A stretch of 64,000 nt of DNA from positions 1-64,000 of the forward strand of contig JAUFOR010000008.1 of assembly GCA_040285745.1 (NCBI GenBank). The letters run 5' to 3'. Position numbers and translations under genes: made by a program. Shown here piece by piece: positions 1 through 10,532 of this stretch. How positions within the stretch are numbered: position 1 is the stretch's first letter; every line of letters starts with the position of its first letter. The DNA is from Barthelona sp. PCE. Lineage: Eukaryota > Metamonada: BaSk clade. Below the pieces are notes generated by a model. That model did no database searches and was not told where the DNA came from. It saw only the letters and a list, made by a program, of their open reading frames with translations.

Positions 1-3000
1 AAATTAAGCAAGCAGAGTTCGTTGAGTCAGATGTTGGCACTAACACGACGAAAAGTTTCTTCAAAACAACAGGAGAGCCCCGTCCATAGAAATAATTCGA
101 CAAAATGTTCAAGGATCAGTGGAGGGCTTGGTGCACTGACTTCCAGAGACTATTGTCTTACGCAGTATTGAAGGTGAGAAGATGGAAACCGTTGGTAACG
201 TCTTTCGCCCAGTAACGAGGACAACTCGTTATTACATGCTATCCTGAAAGTATGCAGCACTGGTTGATGATGATTGTACATGCTATCAATGAGAAGTTTG
301 GAGACGAGAGATCACATACTTGGATGACTATAAGGCGTGTCGCTTCTGAGTGAAAAGGAAGGATGAGCGTTGCAGGATTTTCCAGCATCCGGCAGCAATC
401 AATTTCGTTAGAAGCGTGTTCTTGTAAGGAAATTCAGAAATGACCTGCGTGGCCAGAATGTTTATCATTGGCAGAATGTAGAACCGTTCACGGATAATTT
501 CTATTTCGTGATGTTTGCGTTTATCAAGGCCTGTTTGGAATTTAATGGAAGTAGAAACTTGTACGAGCTCTTCCCATTTTTTAGTAGTAGAATGATTCCC
601 CATGTTGGAATATTTTTAAGGTGAAAGTGATCCAGAATCAAAATTGGGATTTGTCTTCCAAGAAGTTGGAGCGCCAGCATTGGTTAACCGGAACCAGTCA
701 CAGTCACATACATTGGATGCTGACCTGGTAGATACTAACCCGACGCCTTCAATTCCTGTTACGAGCAGTGAAAACAACCAAGCTCCTCCTATTATAATGC
801 CATACCCAGTTTCAAGTTCTCGTATGGAATACACTCTTCCCCATTTTACTAAATGACCTGCTGGTCTGATTCAATCAGACTTGTAGTAACTGACGGTAAT
901 AGTTGAAATTGCTGAGAGAAGAGTTGCTGGAAGATTTCTTTGAGAACTTCTGGGCGCTTATATTGTATGTTAATCCACCAAAGATTGGCCTTCAGGCAGA
1001 GCGGTAATATTGAAACACTCCAGAGAATCAAGGAGTTTGTCAACAAATTGTCTGGGGTCCTGGGTCATATCTCTTTATGACCAGACCAGACAAAGACGAT
1101 GCTCTAGGAAGTTTTTTTTAATGAGTTTGGTTTTTCAGAAAGTTATCGAGAACCGATAATTTAATTGGTGATAAGAAATCAAGAAAAGCTATGGCTTCTG
1201 GTGTCCTGAAGATTGGTTTGTTAATTACGGGAATAACCCATTACGTGAGTCTCAACGGCGTATAGGCGAGGGCCTAATAGTTTTGCAGCTTCTGCGCTAT
1301 GTTTTGCAAGACGCCGAGGCAACGTCCGTCCAGCCATCTGTTGAGGCCTTAGGAGTCTGTAAGCCTCGTATGAAGAAGTACGCAGATGCCAAATTCAACC
1401 AGGGAAAGCCATAAGGCTGCAAAGAGTCAAGGTACCATGCCCTTTTGGTCAGATTAATTAACGTGCTGGGAGATGCAATCAAAGCTTATCCAGTCAGTGC
1501 ACCAGTTTCGATGCGATTCTTAAAAAGCGAAACCATGAGTTCTTTCAAGAGAGGTGTGAGTGGGACCCTTGAGGAATTCAATATCGAAAGATATGAGACG
1601 AGACCACCAAAAAAATAAAAAGTACATTTCTGCCGTGGTGCTGATGGAGGATTTGCCATATTTACTTAAGTTGATGGCTGAAATCTATCGTAACGATCGC
1701 TACATGGATGCTTTTACCCGGTTATCAAATCGATTATGCGTTCGATCTGCGCCTGGGCCCTTTGGAATATCCGACTGATAACTGTTCTAACAAAAAAGCA
1801 TGTGATGAGCTTCAAGAGGGGTGAGCATATGCCTGTACGCCCCAACGCAGCTGCCTGCACTGACCTCGCTGATAAGATCATCGCAGTGAGTCAAGGATCC
1901 AGTTTTTTCCAGTCCGAACGTCAACCTACTGGTTTCTTCACAAACAAACTGCGCTGGATGGGATGCTACTCGTTTGGTCGCAAACCGTTGATGTTAATCC
2001 AAAGCGAAGATCGTATTGTTGTTCTTTAAAAGCATTCATGCCTTCAATAGTTCATGTCGACAAGCTGCTGTATTATCGCTGCACATGTCCTTGAAGCTTC
2101 CAAGCATATCATCGATGTGTAAAAAGGCCAATCTGATTTGGTCGAATGAGCCTTCCTTTGATAGTTGTATGGCGGTTACAGGTAACGCAACGCTCCGTTG
2201 TTGTTTGTTCTTCTTATTGCTGAAGTGCTTGAAGGATACGATTGTTTTAGCCCCAGATCCAGTCAATATGTACGCGTATGCTGACGATATTTATATTGTT
2301 AAACCATGAACTGTCATGTCAACCTTTGATGTAACCCATGGTAAGCTCGAGTTCTATAAACCTGGAAAGTGAATGCTGAGAAGTGAGAGCTGTGGGGTAG
2401 TGAGTGGGAATTGCTTTTTGCTTCAAGGATATTTCCAAGAGGTGAAGAGTAAGAGAACATCGCTACCTACAACTGCTTTAGCTTTTTTTATCAATTGTTA
2501 GAATGATTGCTGAATTAATGTTACAATGTATGCGCAAGATTTAGCAATGGCGTCAAACAACTACTCAATTATAAGTCCAGGGAGCTTTTGTTTCAAACAT
2601 CTTGCTTCTAAGTGTGATTGATCAGATGCTCATTCATCACGTACGCTCGGTGACTCCTACTGAAGATGCGGTTGATGATAAGGAAAGGACCATCAAACAG
2701 AATTTACTTGAGATGATTCCTGGATGAGATATCGATCGTGATGAAGCTCCAACTCCATCCTTTGTTTCTCTCGGGTGGGTTGTCTCTAGACTTTGTATTT
2801 TTCTGCCAAAATAGCTGATCGCCGTACCAGTTTTAACAAGTCAATCAAAGCGTTTTCAATTTGATTTAGAGGGTCGGATTTCACGCTAGGCTTAGCCCAT
2901 TATTTGGGTCGCGTTTAGATTCTAACCCATGAAGAAAAGATAACAAACCCTACTTATGCCGGATGCTCATTACCAAGATGAGATCACAAATAAACTTTGG

Positions 3001-4097
3001 GAAGCAGTTTTAACAGTGAAACAAAGCATGAATTTGTTTCAAATTTACTGTGGCTTGCTAAACTATGGGCAGCACACCTGATGGAGTCGTAACGATGTTG
3101 AGATCATGGCTTTAATATTGTAAAGGTCAAAAAAAGCAAACTACAAAACATTCACCGTGTTTTTTGTTTTAAGATGCGATCAAACATTGTCGTTTCCATC
3201 CAGAATCATTTATATCCCGAGACGCCTTGATCCTTCCAGCGTTCTTTTTGCCTGGTCACTGATGCTACTGTCGCCATGGCCCCAAAGGTCAGTTGCCAAT
3301 ATTCATTCAATGTTTGATGAGCTACATGTTTGGCGGCGCTTTTGTATTGATATATACCAATTGTTTGTCCCTGAACTTCGAAATGTACGCCTCTGGGCGG
3401 CAACTTTGAGAGAAGGTTTTGGACAGAAGAAGTCATCATTATTCTTGTTCAAAAAATCACGGTCTTGTCGTCAAACTGCACAACAACATTCTTGAGAAAA
3501 CAGTTGATACTGTTCGAAAATCAGGAAACGCTCATATTTTCAACTGATAAATAATTCCTAAAAGAAAGTTTGAGGATTACAGTGACATACATATACATTA
3601 GGTTGGACACACAGTGAAAGCGGTGAGTCGTACCCCAATCGGAAAGAACGTAAGCGACCAGATTTTGCAATACTGGAAGGCGGACCCAAGGTTGTGGTGG
3701 ATGTTACTGACTTTCCCATCGCCGTTCACGAGCAAAGATCGAGGTCACGCAGCCTTATTTAAGCACAGAAGCTAAATAAGTAAAAACTTTGATGACCCGC
3801 CATCAAGATTATGGGCGTTGCACGGGAGAACCATTTTGGGATCGATAGGGGAACCGACGTCGAAGGCACGCGAGAAATACAATTTTCAGGCTAACCACAA
3901 ATCGTGGGAAAATTGCTCGAGCTGTTAGAACGAGAGATCAACGTCGCAATCAATTAAGACCAGTGAAACGAGCTAAAAGGTCTGTCTTATCTATTTGCTT
4001 TTCACGCTTTTTGAAGAACATTATGAGGGCGCGGCAAGGAGCAGGCGCAGAGTCCACAGTTAGCAGAAGCTAGCAAACTACGAGAACTGGACAGCTT
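1..4097 (+). pseudogene. Unit 1: noisy 5'-truncated copy of the RLE-type non-LTR retrotransposon
   Basis: This stretch aligns to 5274-9490 of unit 2, from the middle of the coding region through the RT and endonuclease to the 3' tail. The correspondence is broken every 10-20 bases by small insertions, deletions and substitutions, so no long reading frame survives. RT remnants are still visible: the tyrosine-alanine-aspartate-aspartate codons near 2278-2290, and the zinc-knuckle and endonuclease region near 3390-3720. It ends inside the 3' tail at about 4097, joined directly to the 5' part of unit 2. Error density is far above that of the other copies and is dominated by indels. Either it is an old, decayed copy or, more likely, uncorrected read sequence at a contig end. 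Confidence 0.8.
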
Positions 4098-7000
4098 GGA
4101 GGACGTCGTTTTGGTGTCGTTACGATCGCTGAATACGAAAAAATGGGCACAAATAGTGAATATGAAGAAAACGTTTTTAGTTGTGATGCAGAACGATTCT
4201 AAAGGGGTTAGACCCAGCAGATCAGCATGTATCGGGTGCGTAGACGCGCTTTTACAAGCACAGAAGCGCCCAAACAACTTTGAACAAAATTCAAATTCCA
4301 AAACTTCTACAGTGATGGTTTTTTCGCTATTTCCATGTCCTGGCCCTCCTCAAGAGGCGCTTTCGACGTATTCAAGCAGGGAATTTTTGTTGCAGATGCA
4401 TGATGCGGGGATTTTGTTGTTTTACAGCAGATTTCAGCCATGGCAAGACACTACGTCAAGCTTTGTTAGAGTGTTTTATCCCATGGGTCCCCCTGCGGGC
4501 ATGAGACATCTTTATAATCATGCCATCTCGCTTTACAATTTTCAATCAATTTCAAGCCGTTTCGCCGCTATTTTTTCGATGATTCCGAGCAGTAACAGGT
4601 CCTCTGGGGCGCCCCACGTACTCTACGACCACCAATATACGCCATTTGAGCCCATATGCCTGCGTAAGGTAGATGAAGACTTTGGTAAATTTGGGTCACG
4701 TTATGCCGGTTTTGTCAAGATACTTGTCCACAAGCTCTACTCAGAGTGGGCCTACTGCAAACTTCAGAATTTATTTTTCCAAGATATGATTTGTGGTAGC
4801 TTATGGAGTTCACGATTTTTAACATCACTTCATTCGATCATTATGCCCCGCACACGGGCCCAAGCTGTCCCCCACGACACTGTGTTATCATTATATGCAT
4901 GCCACGACGCTATTTTCATGGTTTCGTGCGTTTTGCAACTGTGTCGTGTTCTGTCGCTAAAACTGACAAGTAGTGTGGTAGAATATCTCTACCGACAGTC
5001 ACAGCTCAACCTTGTGACCCTTTCTCTTCACAATACATTATCAGATACTTTTTCAGATACTGCAGACTCATTTCCCCCACTTCCAGAGTGGAATTATGAT
5101 GATGATTATTATTTGTACGAAGAGCAAGAAGTATCTAGGACTCCTCCTGCAGCTTATGTACGCAATCCAGAAATAGAGAGGGTATATGAGGAACTCGAAA
5201 CAATGTTAGCCAATCCAAGTGATACTACGCCACATAGTCCTTTGCAAACACTTATGTATTTTAAGGAAGATGTCAAGTACCAACTAACAGAGTTCGGTGA
5301 GCAGATGTTGTCAATAATTCAAAGGACGAAAGTTTCTTCAAACAACAGGAGAGCCCCGTCCATAGAAATAATTCGACAAAATGTTCATGATCAGTGGAGT
5401 GGCTTGTGCACTGACGCAGATTGGTTGTCTTTACGCAGTATTGAAGGTGAGAAGATGGAAACCGTTGGTGTACGTCTTTCAAGCCCAGGTACACGAGGAC
5501 AACTCGTTATTGCACATGCTATCCTGAAAGTATGCAGCACTGGTGTTGATGCAAACGAGATTGTACATGCTATCAATGAGAAGTTTGGAGACGAGAGATT
5601 CACACATTTGGATGACACTATAAGGCGTGTCGCTTCTGAGGAAAAGGAAGATGAGCGTTGCAGGATTTTACATCCGGCAGCAATCAATTTCGTTAGAAGT
5701 GTGTCTTGTATGAAATTCAGAATGGACTCGCGTGGCCAGAATGTTTATCATTGGCAGAATGTAGAACCGTTCACGGATAATTTCTATTTCGTGATGTTTG
5801 CGTTTATCAAGGCCTGTTTGGAATTTAATGGAAGTAGAAACTTGTACTGTCTCTTCCCATGTTTTAGTAGTAGAATGATTCCTCTACTCAGTCATATTTT
5901 TAAGGTGGAAAGTGATCCAGAATCGCATGATTCTGTCTTCCAAGAAGTTGGAGCGCCAGCATTGGTTAACCGGAACCAGTCACAGTCACATACATTGGAT
6001 GTTGACCCGGTAGATACTAACCCGACGCCTTCAATTCCTGTTACGAGCAGTGTTACCAACCAAGCTCCTCCTATTATGAGCAATGTTACATACCCAGTTT
6101 CAAGTTCTCGTATGGAATACACTTTCCCCATTTTACTGTACGACCCGCTGGTCCGATTCAATCGACTTTGTGCAACTGACGGTAATAGCGAAATTGCTGA
6201 GAGAAGAGTTGCTGAAGATTTCTTTGGAGAACTTCTGGGCGCTTATTGCGCTAATCCACCGCGATTGCCTCAGTGGCAGAGCGGTAATATTGAAACACTT
6301 GTGAGAATCAAGGAGTTTGTCAACAAATTGTCCGGGGTTCTGGCTCTACATTCTTTACGACCAGACCTAGACAAAGACGATGCTCTAGAAGTTTTTAATG
6401 AGTTTGTTTTTCAGAAAGTTATCGAGAACCAAGATAATTTAATTGGTGATAAGAAATCAAGAAAGCTATATTTCTGTGTCCTGAAGATTGGTTTGTTAAT
6501 ACGGAATACTCCATTACGTGAGTCTCAACGATGTATAGGCGAGGCTCTAATAGTTGCAGCTTCTGCGCTATGTTTTGGTAAGACGCCGAGGCAACGTTCC
6601 AATCAGCCATCCGTTGAGTCTAGGGAGTCTGTAAGCCTTCGAATGAAGAAGTACGCAGACGCCAACCAACCAGGAAAGGCCATAAGGCTAGCAAAGAGTC
6701 AAGGTACCATGCCTTTATCAGATACTAACGTGCTGGAACAGATGCAATCAAAGCATCCAGTCAGTGCACCAGTTTCTGATGCGATTCTGCGCGAAACCAT
6801 GAGTTCTTTCAAGAGAGGTGAGTGGGACCCTGAGGAATTCATAATATCGAAAGATATGGTGTATGAGACCACCAAAAAAGTCAAAAAGTACATTTCTGCC
6901 GGTGCCGATGGAGTGATGCCATATTTACTTAAGTTATTTGTGGCTGAAATCTATCGTAACGATCGCTACATGGATGCTTTTACTCAAGTTATCAATGATT

Positions 7001-8565
7001 ATGCGTTCGGATCGCGCCCGTGGGCCCTTTGGAATATCCGACTAATTGCTCTTAACAAAAAGCATGTGGAGGAGCTTCAAGAGGGTGAGCATATGCCTGT
7101 ACGCCCCATCGCAGTTGCCTCTGCACTCGGTGGTATCGCTGATAAGATCATCGCGAGTCAAGATCTGAAGTTTCAGTCTGAACGTGTCAAAAAGTACTTG
7201 TTTAAACACAAACAATTCGGTGCTGGGATGCGGGATGCTACTGCTTTGGTCGCAAACCTCGTGGATGTTAATCTAAAGCGAAGTGATCGTAATGTTGCTC
7301 TTGTTATTGACATTGCTAACGCCTTCAACAGCGTTCGTCGTGACAAGCTGCTGCATATTGTCGCTGCACATGCTCCTTGGTGCTTCCAAGCATATCATCA
7401 GATGTGCAAAAGGCCAATTCCGATTTGGTCGAATGGAGAGCGCCTTCCTTTTGATAGTTGTATGGGCGTGTTACAGGGTAACGCAACGTCTCCGTTGTTG
7501 TTTGCTCTTCTTATTGCTGAAGTTTTGAAGGATACGAAAGCCGTAGCCCCAGATTCAGTCAATATGTACGCGTATGCTGACGATATTTATATTGTTGGTG
7601 AACCATCAACTGTCATGTCAACCTTTGATGTAATCAAGGGTAAGCTCGAGTTCTATAACCTGAAAGTGAATGCTGAGAAGTGTGAGCTGGTGGGGTATGG
7701 AGCCGGGAGTATTGCTTTCGCTTCAAGGATATTTCCAAGAGGTGAAGAGCAAGAGAACATCGCTACCCACAACTTAAGCTTAGCTTTTTATCAATTGTTA
7801 GGTACTCAGATTGGCGACTTTAATGTTAGTCATGCATGCGCAAGATTTAGCAATGGCGTCAAACAACTTCTCGAGTATATAAGTCCAGGGACAGCTTTGT
7901 TCAAGTATCTTGCTTCTATGTCGATTGATCAGATGCTCATTCATCACGTACGCTCGGTGACTCTCACTGAAGATGCGGTTGATGATATGGAAAGGACCAT
8001 CAAACAGAATTTACTTCTTGAGATGATTCCTGGAGCCGATGAGTTATCGATCGATGAAGCTCCAACTCTCCGTTATCCTTTGTCTCTTGGTGGGACTGGT
8101 TGTCTAGACTTTGTGTTTCTCCACAAAATAGCTGACTTGGCAAGTACCGCTTCGGTAAGTAGCTCAATCAAGCGTTTCAATTTGATTGAGTGGTCGGATT
8201 TCACTAGGCTTAGCCCACGTTATTTGGCCGCAGCTAGATTCAACTATGACAAAGATAACAAACCCTACTTTATGCCGGATGCTCATTACCAAGATGAGGA
8301 TTGCCAACACAAACTTGTGGAAGCAGTTTCTCTTAACAGTGAAACAAAGCATGAATTTGCTTCAAATTTACTGTGGCTTGCCGTAAACTATGGGCAGCAC
8401 ACTCAGATGGAGTCGTACGATGTTGAGATCAGTATGGCTACTAATATTGTGCGTCAAAAAGCAAACTACAAAACATTCTCACAAAACGTTTTTTCGAATT
8501 GTTTGATTATGCGATCAAACATTGTCGTTTCCATCCAGAATCATTTATATCCCGAGACGCCTTGA
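4096..8565 (+). CDS. Non-LTR retrotransposon polyprotein, N-terminal region plus reverse transcriptase (unit 2)
   Basis: This 1489-codon ORF is open from inside the 5' repeat; its first codon is TTG, so the true initiator lies upstream and is missing. It would prime cDNA synthesis at a nicked target (target-primed reverse transcription). RT motif A (VIDIANAFNS) has its aspartate at residue 1072, motif B reads QGNATSPLLF, and motif C is YADD at 1160-1163, followed by a motif D-like NLKVNAEKC. Residues 1 to about 700 have no recognisable C2H2 fingers, Ulp protease or endonuclease. Residues 360-440 are acidic and proline-rich. At 8456-8460 there are five A where unit 6 has six; this shifts the frame, and the last 35 or so residues are spurious. 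The true frame continues in the ORF at 8499-9434. Confidence 0.88.
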   Translation: MEDVVLVSLRSLNTKKWAQIVNMKKTFLVVMQNDSKGVRPSRSACIGCVDALLQAQKRPNNFEQNSNSKTSTVMVFSLFPCPGPPQEALSTYSSREFLLQMHDAGILLFYSRFQPWQDTTSSFVRVFYPMGPPAGMRHLYNHAISLYNFQSISSRFAAIFSMIPSSNRSSGAPHVLYDHQYTPFEPICLRKVDEDFGKFGSRYAGFVKILVHKLYSEWAYCKLQNLFFQDMICGSLWSSRFLTSLHSIIMPRTRAQAVPHDTVLSLYACHDAIFMVSCVLQLCRVLSLKLTSSVVEYLYRQSQLNLVTLSLHNTLSDTFSDTADSFPPLPEWNYDDDYYLYEEQEVSRTPPAAYVRNPEIERVYEELETMLANPSDTTPHSPLQTLMYFKEDVKYQLTEFGEQMLSIIQRTKVSSNNRRAPSIEIIRQNVHDQWSGLCTDADWLSLRSIEGEKMETVGVRLSSPGTRGQLVIAHAILKVCSTGVDANEIVHAINEKFGDERFTHLDDTIRRVASEEKEDERCRILHPAAINFVRSVSCMKFRMDSRGQNVYHWQNVEPFTDNFYFVMFAFIKACLEFNGSRNLYCLFPCFSSRMIPLLSHIFKVESDPESHDSVFQEVGAPALVNRNQSQSHTLDVDPVDTNPTPSIPVTSSVTNQAPPIMSNVTYPVSSSRMEYTFPILLYDPLVRFNRLCATDGNSEIAERRVAEDFFGELLGAYCANPPRLPQWQSGNIETLVRIKEFVNKLSGVLALHSLRPDLDKDDALEVFNEFVFQKVIENQDNLIGDKKSRKLYFCVLKIGLLIRNTPLRESQRCIGEALIVAASALCFGKTPRQRSNQPSVESRESVSLRMKKYADANQPGKAIRLAKSQGTMPLSDTNVLEQMQSKHPVSAPVSDAILRETMSSFKRGEWDPEEFIISKDMVYETTKKVKKYISAGADGVMPYLLKLFVAEIYRNDRYMDAFTQVINDYAFGSRPWALWNIRLIALNKKHVEELQEGEHMPVRPIAVASALGGIADKIIASQDLKFQSERVKKYLFKHKQFGAGMRDATALVANLVDVNLKRSDRNVALVIDIANAFNSVRRDKLLHIVAAHAPWCFQAYHQMCKRPIPIWSNGERLPFDSCMGVLQGNATSPLLFALLIAEVLKDTKAVAPDSVNMYAYADDIYIVGEPSTVMSTFDVIKGKLEFYNLKVNAEKCELVGYGAGSIAFASRIFPRGEEQENIATHNLSLAFYQLLGTQIGDFNVSHACARFSNGVKQLLEYISPGTALFKYLASMSIDQMLIHHVRSVTLTEDAVDDMERTIKQNLLLEMIPGADELSIDEAPTLRYPLSLGGTGCLDFVFLHKIADLASTASVSSSIKRFNLIEWSDFTRLSPRYLAAARFNYDKDNKPYFMPDAHYQDEDCQHKLVEAVSLNSETKHEFASNLLWLAVNYGQHTQMESYDVEISMATNIVRQKANYKTFSQNVFSNCLIMRSNIVVSIQNHLYPETP
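4098..4596 (+). repeat. Partial 5' coding repeat of the non-LTR element (unit 2)
   Basis: This corresponds to the last 499 bp of the 711-bp repeat seen whole at 28081-28791. It ends in GAGCAGTAAC, after which the non-repeated body begins. It is truncated on the left at the junction with unit 1. Confidence 0.8.
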
Positions 8566-9434
8566 TGTCTCAGCGTTCTGTTGCCTGGTCACTCGATGCT
8601 ACCGTCGCCACATGGCCCCAAAGGTCAGTTGCCAATATTCATTCAATGTTTGATGAGCGTTACATGTTTGGTTATGCTTTAGCCGGTATATACCAATTGT
8701 TGTTCCCTGAACTTCGCGAAATGTACGCCTCTGGGCGGTGCAACTTCTGTGGAGAGAAGGTTTTGGACAGAAGAAGTCATCATTATTCTTGTTCAAAAAA
8801 TCACGGTCTTGTCGTCAAACTGCACAACAACATTCTTGAGAAAACAGTTGATACTGTTCGAAAGTCAGGAAATGCTCATATTTTCAACTTGGATAAGCCA
8901 ATTCCTAAAAGAAAGTTTGAGGAGTACAGTGACATACATCGTGTACAATTGGGTTGGACACATGAACGGTACGAAAGTGGTGAGTCGTGCCCCAATCGGA
9001 AAGAACGTAAGCGACCAGATTTTGCAATACTGGAAGCAAGCGGACCCAAGGTTGTGGTGGATGTTATGACTACATCGCCGTTCACGAGCAAAGATCGAGG
9101 TCACGTACGTGCAGCCTATTTTTACAAGAAGCTAAATAAGTACAAAAACTTTGATGACCCGCCGGTCAAGATTATGGCCGTTGCGCACGGAGGAGCCATT
9201 TGGGATCCGATGTTGTGGGAACCGACGTCGAAGGCACGCGAGAAATACAATTTCGAGCTAGCTTACACGTCGTGGGAACAGGTGCTCGAGTCGTTGAACG
9301 AGAGATCAACGTCGCAATCAATTAAGACCAGTGGAACGAAACTTAAAAAAGGTCTTAGCTACCATCTATTTGCTTTTCACGCTTATGCTATGAAGAACAT
9401 TATGAGGGCAGCAAGGAGCAGGCGTAGAGTCTGA
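8499..9434 (+). CDS. CCHC zinc knuckle plus restriction-like endonuclease, C-terminal part of unit 2 protein
   Basis: This is the C-terminal 311 residues of the same protein, in the +1 frame because of the poly-A indel near 8456. A knuckle of form C-x2-C-x9-H-x3-C starts at residue 81. It is followed by RPD at 172-174 and an aspartate 14 residues after the D (188), in the PD-x12-14-D pattern of R2-type restriction-like endonucleases. This domain nicks the target DNA for TPRT. A basic C-terminus (RAARSRRRV) precedes a TGA. In unit 6 this module is fused in frame to the RT, so it is not a separate gene. Confidence 0.88.
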   Translation: MFDYAIKHCRFHPESFISRDALMSQRSVAWSLDATVATWPQRSVANIHSMFDERYMFGYALAGIYQLLFPELREMYASGRCNFCGEKVLDRRSHHYSCSKNHGLVVKLHNNILEKTVDTVRKSGNAHIFNLDKPIPKRKFEEYSDIHRVQLGWTHERYESGESCPNRKERKRPDFAILEASGPKVVVDVMTTSPFTSKDRGHVRAAYFYKKLNKYKNFDDPPVKIMAVAHGGAIWDPMLWEPTSKAREKYNFELAYTSWEQVLESLNERSTSQSIKTSGTKLKKGLSYHLFAFHAYAMKNIMRAARSRRRV

Positions 9435-9518
9435 TACTAACAGTTAGCAGAAGACCAAGGAACAGTACATACGAGAATCCGGGACAGCTTGCTCGAAAAC
9501 TAATAAACTATTTACTAC

Positions 9519-9787
9519 AAAAATGAAGTTAAAACGTATAAAAACGTAAAAAAAAACAACTCACAAAAACTACGGTTTTCAATATAGAACACTTAAAAAA
9601 AGTGTGATTGTTGACATTAATCAGACCTCAAACGATATTAAGTTCATTATAGGCAATATAATGATTGAAAAAAAAAGCAAAATTTTTCTACTTTCTAAAT
9701 AACCTTGCTCCTTATTCCTATAGACCTGAAAACACGTTTACAGACCGTTTTCGTGCATTCTGACGGTTCAAAAAATGCAAATAAAAA
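9519..9787. other. AT-rich spacer between unit 2 and the 5S rRNA gene
   Basis: About 270 bp with A-runs and no ORF above 40 codons. It is the 3' flank of unit 2 and so part of the former target. I found no spliced-leader RNA, tRNA or second small RNA in it. The copy at 33712-33980 is the same apart from homopolymer changes. Confidence 0.6.
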
Positions 9788-9906
9788 GCTTACAGCACTT
9801 GGGATTCCCGCGGGCTCTCGCAACGCAGTACTAACCAAGCCCTAACCTGCTTAACCTCAGTGTTCGGGATGAGAACTGGCGTTTCCAGGTTGGTATGGCC
9901 GAAGCT
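9788..9906 (-). rRNA. 5S ribosomal RNA gene
   Basis: Read on the minus strand this is a 119-nt sequence with full 5S architecture. The 5' GCTTCGGCCATACCA start is followed by the loop-A/helix III segment, the box A-like GGTTAAGCAGGTTAGGG, and the box C-like region that begins GGTTAGTACT and ends GCGGGAAT. The 3' end GTGCTGTAAGC pairs with the 5' end to form helix I. A T-run right after the 3' end (9783-9787 on the plus strand) is a Pol III terminator. GGTTAGTACT is the metazoan form; fungi and plants differ there. The internal promoter looks intact, so it could be functional. Confidence 0.92.
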
Positions 9907-10009
9907 GGAAATCTTAGTCGATTTTCAAAACTCGGATCTACATACCAAAATGTTGTAAAAAAAAATCTCAAGTTCGTGGCTTCACTAATAAATTCAATGG
10001 AGAAGGGCG
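9907..10009. other. Short flank upstream of 5S, left target of the minus-strand YR element
   Basis: About 100 bp of AT-rich sequence lies 5' of the 5S gene (which is on the minus strand). It ends where the B2 repeat of the YR element starts. No gene is visible. Confidence 0.5.
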
Positions 10010-10122
10010 TTATCCTCTATCCTACACCTTGGATGGTTTACTGAAGTGACAGCCTGCATGTTGGGAGGGCAGACAGAACGAACCGTTAGACAGGACGGGT
10101 ACGGATCAATCAAGATACCGCC
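10010..10122 (-). repeat. Split direct repeat B2 of the minus-strand YR element
   Basis: 113 bp, essentially identical to 10533-10645. It forms the 3' (left) end of the element. The homology stops at GATACCGCC on the inner side and at TTATCC on the outer side. Confidence 0.85.
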
Positions 10123-10392
10123 GCACGCTACGTACCCGTAGAGCCATGATTAGTGGCTAACTGTCTCGCTATTGAGAAAATATGACGAAATTTTTTGTAA
10201 AATTTCTTGATAAAACTTACCTGCGTTCTTTCTGCACTAGGATATAATTTATGCAGAAGATGATGAAAGACTTTCTTGGATAATCCAGCACAGAATGTGT
10301 GCGGAGTAGTTTTTTCCAAGCTCACGGAAAAACAACAAAAAGTTTCGAAGATTATGTCGAAATTTAACTTTCTGGTTTTTTGTCTTTTTTAA
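10123..10392 (-). other. Spacer between A2 and B2 of the minus-strand YR element
   Basis: About 270 bp of AT-rich DNA not found at the A1 end or next to B1. In the nested element the equivalent spacer is only about 10 bp. No ORF of note: a 65-codon minus ORF (10128-10325) has no conserved feature. Confidence 0.55.
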
Positions 10393-10532
10393 TTTTTTTG
10401 AATTCAGGAAAGAAATCGAAAAGCAGTTACTCGAGTCCGAGTAACTTAGCTAGGATTATTCTTTAACTCTCACTATCAGTGTATGTCATCTAGGTTTCGG
10501 GTGCATCAAGATTCCGATTGCCATCAACTACA
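10393..10532 (-). repeat. Split direct repeat A2 of the minus-strand YR element
   Basis: 140 bp matching 22974-23113 almost perfectly, from the T-run before GAATTCAGG to CATCAACTACA. It abuts B1 directly, so the A2/B1 junction reproduces the joined ends of a circular form. Confidence 0.85.

Larger units (their letters stand above)
4098..9518 (+). mobile_element. Unit 2: R2/NeSL-like non-LTR retrotransposon with restriction-like endonuclease
   Basis: The element is nearly full length. It begins within the 5' coding tandem repeat and ends at a 3' terminus shared exactly with units 3, 4 and 6 (last bases TTTACTAC). There is no clear poly(A) or simple-repeat tail; the flank starting at 9519 opens with five A, which may or may not belong to it. 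A single long coding region holds a central RT and a C-terminal CCHC-RLE module, the domain order of the R2, NeSL, CRE and Genie groups. It carries substitutions in its first 2 kb that units 3-6 lack, so it is a genuine separate variant. One indel near 8456 breaks the frame. Confidence 0.88.

Noticed and set aside
5273-5687. Minus-strand ORFs repeated in every non-LTR copy (73 and 98 codons)
   Set aside because: They are reverse-strand shadows of the long coding frame. They recur only because the element recurs.
5390-5900. Ulp1-type cysteine protease in the non-LTR N-terminus (a DADWLSL string and a later HW)
   Set aside because: The spacing and the DCG catalytic box do not follow. The resemblance is limited to a few residues.
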